A DNA stretch of 64,000 nt, taken from assembly GCA_004555765.1 (NCBI GenBank), contig SFHG01000002.1:55043-119042 (forward strand), given 5' to 3'. Made by a program: the position numbers and the translations under genes. The stretch comes from Bacteroidales bacterium (GTDB lineage Bacteria > Bacteroidota > Bacteroidia > Bacteroidales > Porphyromonadaceae). The notes beneath the pieces are model-generated. The model was given only the letters and a program-made list of their open reading frames with translations. It was not told the origin of the DNA and did not search any database. Every line of letters begins with the position of its first letter. Position 1 is the stretch's first letter. This document shows positions 60,554 through 64,000 of the stretch, in pieces.

Positions 60554-60624
60554 TGTCCTGTGGTGTAATGGTAACACGCAAGATTCTGGCTCTTGAATTT
60601 GGGGTTCGAGTCCCTACAGGACAG
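60554..60624 (+). tRNA. tRNA-Gln (anticodon CTG)
   Basis: 71 nt without CCA. Acceptor TGTCCTG/CAGGACA fully paired; anticodon stem CAAGA/TCTTG with loop TTCTGGC; T arm TGGGG-TTCGAGT-CCCTA. Its 3' end borders an AT-richer region with a tyrosine recombinase gene, so it is a likely integration site. Confidence 0.95.
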
Positions 60625-61033
60625 CAATCATTTCAATAGGCTTTCAAAAGCGTTTCAAAAAGCGCGTTGGAAGCAGATGTTACAAGTAAACGGCAAGCAC
60701 TGCAATTCATTGGAATTGTGGTGCTTGTCTTGTTTTAACCCACAAAAAGCCTTAGTCCTCTTACGGACTGACGGAAATTCAGTTTGTAGCCAATAGACCG
60801 ATTCGGACGTCATAATAATGACTTGTTGTATTTCCTCTTAACTGATAGTATTTCAGTGAATTGCGACAGTCCGAAAAATGCATCAGTCGGATAGACTCCT
60901 TGGTGTGGCTACAAAATGGCTACAAGACCAATCTTGAGCTATTTCTGTATTGACACGGTTAGGTCGGCAAAAAACATTCTAATCTTCATCTTTGGTGTTG
61001 TTTTAACCTCTCACCATTATTCATCACTAATTT
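60625..61033 (+). other. Non-coding stretch between tRNA-Gln and the integrase gene
   Basis: About 410 bp, AT-richer than the chromosome. Contains a 15-bp imperfect hairpin at 60694-60727 (CAAGCACTGCAATTC / GAATTGTGGTGCTTG, pairing fully if G-U is allowed) followed by TCTTGTTTT, which may end the tRNA transcript. Two near copies of TGGCTACAA occur at about 60906-60924, the sort of short direct repeats recombinase arm sites have. No second copy of the tRNA 3' end was found in the window. Confidence 0.5.
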
Positions 61034-62314
61034 ATGTTTCAGATGAAGACCAACATCAACCTCCGGGTCAGCTTCTACACCCGTGACAAGAAAGATAGCG
61101 AAGTAGAGCAGTCACCGATAATGCTCCGAGTGTCATACGAGGGCAAAAGGCTTAACCTGGGGCGTTTGCCAATAGAAGTAAAGCCGTCCTTGTTGCAAGC
61201 TAACCGGGTGGTTAGTAGCTGTCCCGATGCCGGGTATATAAACAGGGAGTTGGACGCAGTGAAGGCAAAGCTTATGGTATATGCGGAAGATCTGTACCGC
61301 AATAATGCTTTGACTCTGTCTCGTCTGAGAGATGCCTATGCAGGAAAAAGAAGAACTTCCTTTAAGACCATCGGGGCAGTTTTCAACGAAAACAACGAAG
61401 AACACGCACGCCGTACTCAAGCCGGTTTGCTTACCCAAGGCACATTAAGAAACTACAGACGTTTCGCGCAGTCGTTTCTCGATTTTATCTTGATGAGATA
61501 TAAGGTTAAAGACCTTCTTGTCTCAGAAGTTACCGTAGCTATTCTGGATGAATACCGTCTTTATCTTGAGTGCGAAGGCGGATATAACCACAACACCCTT
61601 ATAAAGCTTCTTCGCTACGCGGTGAATGCGATGAAGTATGCAGAGAAAAAAGGTTACCTCAAAGATAATGCACTTAGGGATGTCTCTTACTGCGAGAACG
61701 CAGTTGATAGAGGCTTTTTGACAACCGAAGAGTTGCAGAAGGTCGAAGAAGTTGAGTTGAACTATCATTTTTCCGTAGTGCGGGATGTGTTTCTTTTCGC
61801 CTGCTATACGGGTATTTCGTACAGGGATGTTTACAACCTGCGAGAAAAGAACATAGCCGTAATGAACGGACACCCTTGGCTATTGTTCCGCCGGCAAAAG
61901 ACAGATACCCTTTCTCAGGTTTACCTGTTGGATAAAGCCATTGCAATCCTTGACAAATACCTCTACGAACGCCCCTACGATGGTCGCCTTTTGCCGGTAT
62001 ACAGCAATCAGGTCATCAACAGAGATTTGAAGAAGATCGCAGAAGCCTGCGGAATAGAAAAATGCTTGACCTTCCACCTTGCCCGTCATACTTTTGCCAC
62101 GAAGCGCCCGGTAGTGGAGCGTTTCTGTGGGTATGTCTACGCCACGATACAGTACGACGGCGGGAAAGAATATCCCTTACAAGTGGATGCCAACGGACTA
62201 TACGCCACCTCTCAGCGCGTCTCCGTCGTCAATGACCCTAACGGGGGCGGGCTATGGAACTACATCGCCGCCTTTAACCTCTCGACCATCCATTACGTCA
62301 CGATGGCAGAGTAA
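61034..62314 (+). CDS. Tyrosine recombinase (phage/transposon integrase), C-terminally truncated and fused to foreign sequence
   Basis: 426 residues (start MFQMKTN; the second Met at 61043 is the more usual start). Arm-binding domain NINLRVSFYTRDKK, SAM-like core-binding domain (about 105-205), then the catalytic domain with FACYTGISYRDVYNLREKNI and TFHLARHTFATK (His348, Arg351). As in IntDOT-like Bacteroides enzymes, the first Arg position is not Arg. After residue about 357 the expected Leu-Gly-His and the catalytic Tyr are absent; instead 69 unrelated residues follow (RPVVERFCGYVYATIQYDGG...) in more GC-rich DNA. The recombinase should be inactive. A hairpin at 62348-62374 follows. Confidence 0.88.
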   Translation: MFQMKTNINLRVSFYTRDKKDSEVEQSPIMLRVSYEGKRLNLGRLPIEVKPSLLQANRVVSSCPDAGYINRELDAVKAKLMVYAEDLYRNNALTLSRLRDAYAGKRRTSFKTIGAVFNENNEEHARRTQAGLLTQGTLRNYRRFAQSFLDFILMRYKVKDLLVSEVTVAILDEYRLYLECEGGYNHNTLIKLLRYAVNAMKYAEKKGYLKDNALRDVSYCENAVDRGFLTTEELQKVEEVELNYHFSVVRDVFLFACYTGISYRDVYNLREKNIAVMNGHPWLLFRRQKTDTLSQVYLLDKAIAILDKYLYERPYDGRLLPVYSNQVINRDLKKIAEACGIEKCLTFHLARHTFATKRPVVERFCGYVYATIQYDGGKEYPLQVDANGLYATSQRVSVVNDPNGGGLWNYIAAFNLSTIHYVTMAE

Positions 62315-62347
62315 CCGCCCCTTTTGCCGATTGCCGTGAAAAGAAAA

Positions 62348-62380
62348 ACGGCAAGAGCGTTTCCGCCCTGCCGTATTTTA
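62348..62380 (+). terminator. Hairpin after the truncated integrase
   Basis: ACGGCA / TGCCGT stem (62348-62353 with 62369-62374) followed by ATTTTA. An alternative stem TTGCCGT (62331-62337) with ACGGCAA (62348-62354) is mutually exclusive with it. Confidence 0.5.
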
Positions 62381-62416
62381 TAACGAGTAAAATATAATCC
62401 GATATGGTGTCCCGTA

Positions 62417-62842
62417 TCAATCGTCTGCCCCGGGTAGTAGCCCGAAATAAACAAGCTCTGCCATTCTTGTGGTCGGTGCTTCTACAACGGCTTCCAATAC
62501 ATATCCGAGGTCTTCCTCGTCAATTTGTCCGCATCGAGAGTCCGCCCGGAACTTATTTCTGCTCACAGGAATGAGTGAGGAACAATCAACAAAGGATTGA
62601 TGAGAGAGGAAGGAATACTTTCGATAGTCTATCGGATAGTGGTACTGTTGAATTTCAAGGGGTAACTTTTGATTTATCCGGGAGTTAAAGACAGCCCCAC
62701 AAATCACGTCACCTTCGGGACTAAACCCTAAAACAATGAGGTACTTGTTCCGCGTTGAATATCCTTCTCCGGGCTCGATTCGTTCATTTCTTCCCAAGGG
62801 AAGATAAAAGACCTCTCCGACCTGTATTGAAGACCCTTCCAT
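62417..62842 (-). CDS. Putative PemK/MazF-like toxin partner of the Panacea protein
   Basis: 141 residues. Beta-rich order like PemK/MazF toxins: GEVFYLPLGRNERIEPGE, RNKYLIVLGFSPEGDVICGA, FVDCSSLIPVSRNKF and a closing GQIDEEDLGYVLEAV helix, but the sequence is divergent and catalytic residues cannot be assigned. It starts 20 bp after the Panacea-domain gene on the same strand. The toxin role is inference from this pairing; Panacea antitoxins are known to pair with many unrelated toxins. Confidence 0.7.
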   Translation of the reverse strand: MEGSSIQVGEVFYLPLGRNERIEPGEGYSTRNKYLIVLGFSPEGDVICGAVFNSRINQKLPLEIQQYHYPIDYRKYSFLSHQSFVDCSSLIPVSRNKFRADSRCGQIDEEDLGYVLEAVVEAPTTRMAELVYFGLLPGADD

Positions 62843-62862
62843 ATCGTGTTAAGAGAAACTTG

Positions 62863-63453
62863 TCAGCAAAATGCGGGCTCCTCGCCATCGGAGATTAGTT
62901 CCAATATGCCTTTGCTTGCATTGCCACTCTCGGCCATATCCAGAATGGAGAGCACTTTGAGACCTGTTTTCTTCCACGCATTTCTCCAATCTATCCCGTT
63001 ATGAGAGATATTTTTAAGCGTATTGAAACTTTCTCCCGCGTACTTGGACACTGCCTCATCGAGCGCTTCAATGGCAGCTTTCGAGAGATAAGAGGTATCT
63101 GCTTTCCTCTTTGGGAACAAGAGACCTTGTGTGTCGTCTTTTTCGTCGCCTTTGCTCACAGCATCCCAAAACAAGTAGGCAATATAGCGTGCAAATTCCG
63201 AGATGTTGTTTTGGTCATCCTTGATCGCATCGTAAAGGTGAGAGGGAACGGGACCGTACTTCAAAGCGCAATAAACTTCATCGGTCATAGGAGAGCCCCA
63301 TTTGGCGATATAGGCACGCTCTGCAAAGTACATTACCTTACAGAGATGGTATCTGTCCAAGGCTCCGGCACTATTGAGGATGTAGAGTGCGGTCTCAACT
63401 ATTGTCCCGGCTCTCAACCGGTCAAAGCCCGAAATGTCATACTGTCTGTTCAT
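62863..63453 (-). CDS. Panacea-domain (DUF4065) antitoxin-like protein
   Basis: 196 residues. Core domain LYILNSAGALDRYHLCKVMY, FAERAYIAKWGSPMTDEVYC, ALKYGPVPSHLYDAI is the Panacea (SocA-like) signature. Established: Panacea domains neutralise diverse toxins in two-gene modules. The C-terminal part (SYLSKAAIEALDEAVSKYAG, ISHNGIDWRNAWKKTG) is the usual second half of DUF4065. First gene of a two-gene minus-strand unit in AT-richer island DNA. Confidence 0.88.
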   Translation of the reverse strand: MNRQYDISGFDRLRAGTIVETALYILNSAGALDRYHLCKVMYFAERAYIAKWGSPMTDEVYCALKYGPVPSHLYDAIKDDQNNISEFARYIAYLFWDAVSKGDEKDDTQGLLFPKRKADTSYLSKAAIEALDEAVSKYAGESFNTLKNISHNGIDWRNAWKKTGLKVLSILDMAESGNASKGILELISDGEEPAFC

Positions 63454-63809
63454 AGCTGTCCAACTGCCTAAATCAGTTCCTTTCTATCTGCAAAGATACG
63501 ATTTTGTACTGGAAATGAAATGGTTTTGAAATCCGAATGTAATGAGAAAAGAAAAACGGTACTGATCCATTTCTAATGGACGATAATGCCAAAATACGAG
63601 AAAAACGGGACTTAATTAAAAATTTGGATTTCCCGATTTTACCCGATTTTGCCCGATTTTTCCCGAAAAGTTGCATTAAGCAATAACTGTGACTTCCTTT
63701 GCGGGAAAGAGGACACTATACCTCAACCCCAAAAGGAAGCAACTAAAAGAGAAAAAGTCACAGCGGTGACGCATACGTATTTACTAAACAACTAAACAAA
63801 TTTGTTTTT
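63454..63809. other. Intergenic region between divergent genes, with nested inverted repeats
   Basis: Contains short direct repeats of the TTTTGCCCGA type at about 63630-63668 and an inverted repeat TGTGACTT (63688-63695) / AAGTCACA (63755-63762) enclosing CTTCCTTT (63693-63700) / AAAGGAAG (63732-63739). It must hold the promoters for the divergent Panacea unit and the lipoprotein. No gene seen. Confidence 0.6.
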
Positions 63810-64000
63810 ATGTTCCAACTGATGTCGGGGAATTATACACTCCCCCTTATGGGGGCAATCCTTGCCCTCTCACTCACGGCTTGCGACAAGCCCGGTACGG
63901 TTCCCGATGAGCCGAATAACCCTACAACTAAGCAAGAGACGACAGAAAGCGATTACGTCACCATTGTTTTGGAAGACGATGCCGGCAATGATGTGCTCCG
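63810..64000 (+). CDS. Lipoprotein, N-terminal part (continues beyond window)
   Basis: 63 codons from the ATG at 63810. Lipoprotein signal LMGAILALSLTACDKPGTVP with Cys as lipobox, then a Pro/Thr-rich, acidic linker (DEPNNPTTKQETTESDY) typical of exported Bacteroidota surface proteins. An in-frame ATG at 63822 (Met5) is an alternative start. The rest is outside the window and no family can be named. Confidence 0.75.
   Translation, partial: MFQLMSGNYTLPLMGAILALSLTACDKPGTVPDEPNNPTTKQETTESDYVTIVLEDDAGNDVL

Noticed and set aside
60391..60627. 78-codon minus-strand open frame
   Set aside because: Overlaps tRNA-Gln and its promoter on the opposite strand; no family recognised.

Overview
The window is a GC-rich chromosome segment of a Bacteroidales bacterium, most like Porphyromonas or a close relative (inference). 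The evidence is two SusC/SusD pairs, an S46 dipeptidyl-peptidase with the residue signature of DPP11, a secreted protease with a type IX secretion (T9SS) C-terminal domain, a DUF2723 membrane protein, and Bacteroidota -7 promoter elements (TAnnTTTG).

Layout. 1-28.1 kb is almost entirely minus-strand housekeeping and envelope genes: ABC-F ATPase (cut by the window edge), holB, a dihydroorotate-dehydrogenase-like protein, aroB coupled to a lamin-tail-domain protein, alaS, mannose-1-phosphate guanylyltransferase coupled to a 5'-nucleotidase lipoprotein, DPP11, a CYTH protein, a VapD module, purL, a thioredoxin-fold lipoprotein, a T9SS protease coupled to a polysaccharide deacetylase, a DUF2723 protein and a GT2 glycosyltransferase. 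28.2-29.7 kb has a palindrome/10-bp tandem repeat block, tRNA-Arg(CCT), a hypothetical gene and a PduO-type cobalamin adenosyltransferase. 30.4-41.2 kb is a plus-strand SusCD locus with a fasciclin lipoprotein, a small lipoprotein, a thioredoxin-like protein and an M16 peptidase, followed by a GH125 mannosidase. 43.3-50.5 kb (minus) holds miaA, a sugar nucleotidyltransferase, kdsA, a GH2 enzyme and a uridine-kinase-like protein. 50.9-59.6 kb (minus) is a second SusCD locus with a Mx1-like lipoprotein and a metzincin protease. 60.5-64 kb looks like an accessory island at tRNA-Gln(CTG): a truncated tyrosine recombinase, a Panacea-domain antitoxin with a PemK/MazF-like partner, and the start of a lipoprotein.

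How the genes fit together. Both SusCD loci carry peptidases. With DPP11 and the T9SS protease, this suggests peptide capture and use, like the known RagAB peptide importer (inference). kdsA, mannose-1-P guanylyltransferase, the glycosyltransferase, the deacetylase and DUF2723 point to surface polysaccharide or glycan synthesis.

The most unusual signal is a family of palindromic repeat clusters built from GGTACGTACC, GGTCTGTACC and GAGATACAGACCGA words. I found 17 clusters of about 40-110 bp. Fifteen lie between genes, mostly just 3' of a stop codon. Two lie in frame inside coding sequences (holB and the M16 peptidase). Some copies form near-perfect terminator hairpins. A separate 123-bp MITE with 5-bp target duplications, and a second repeat family near tRNA-Arg, are also visible.
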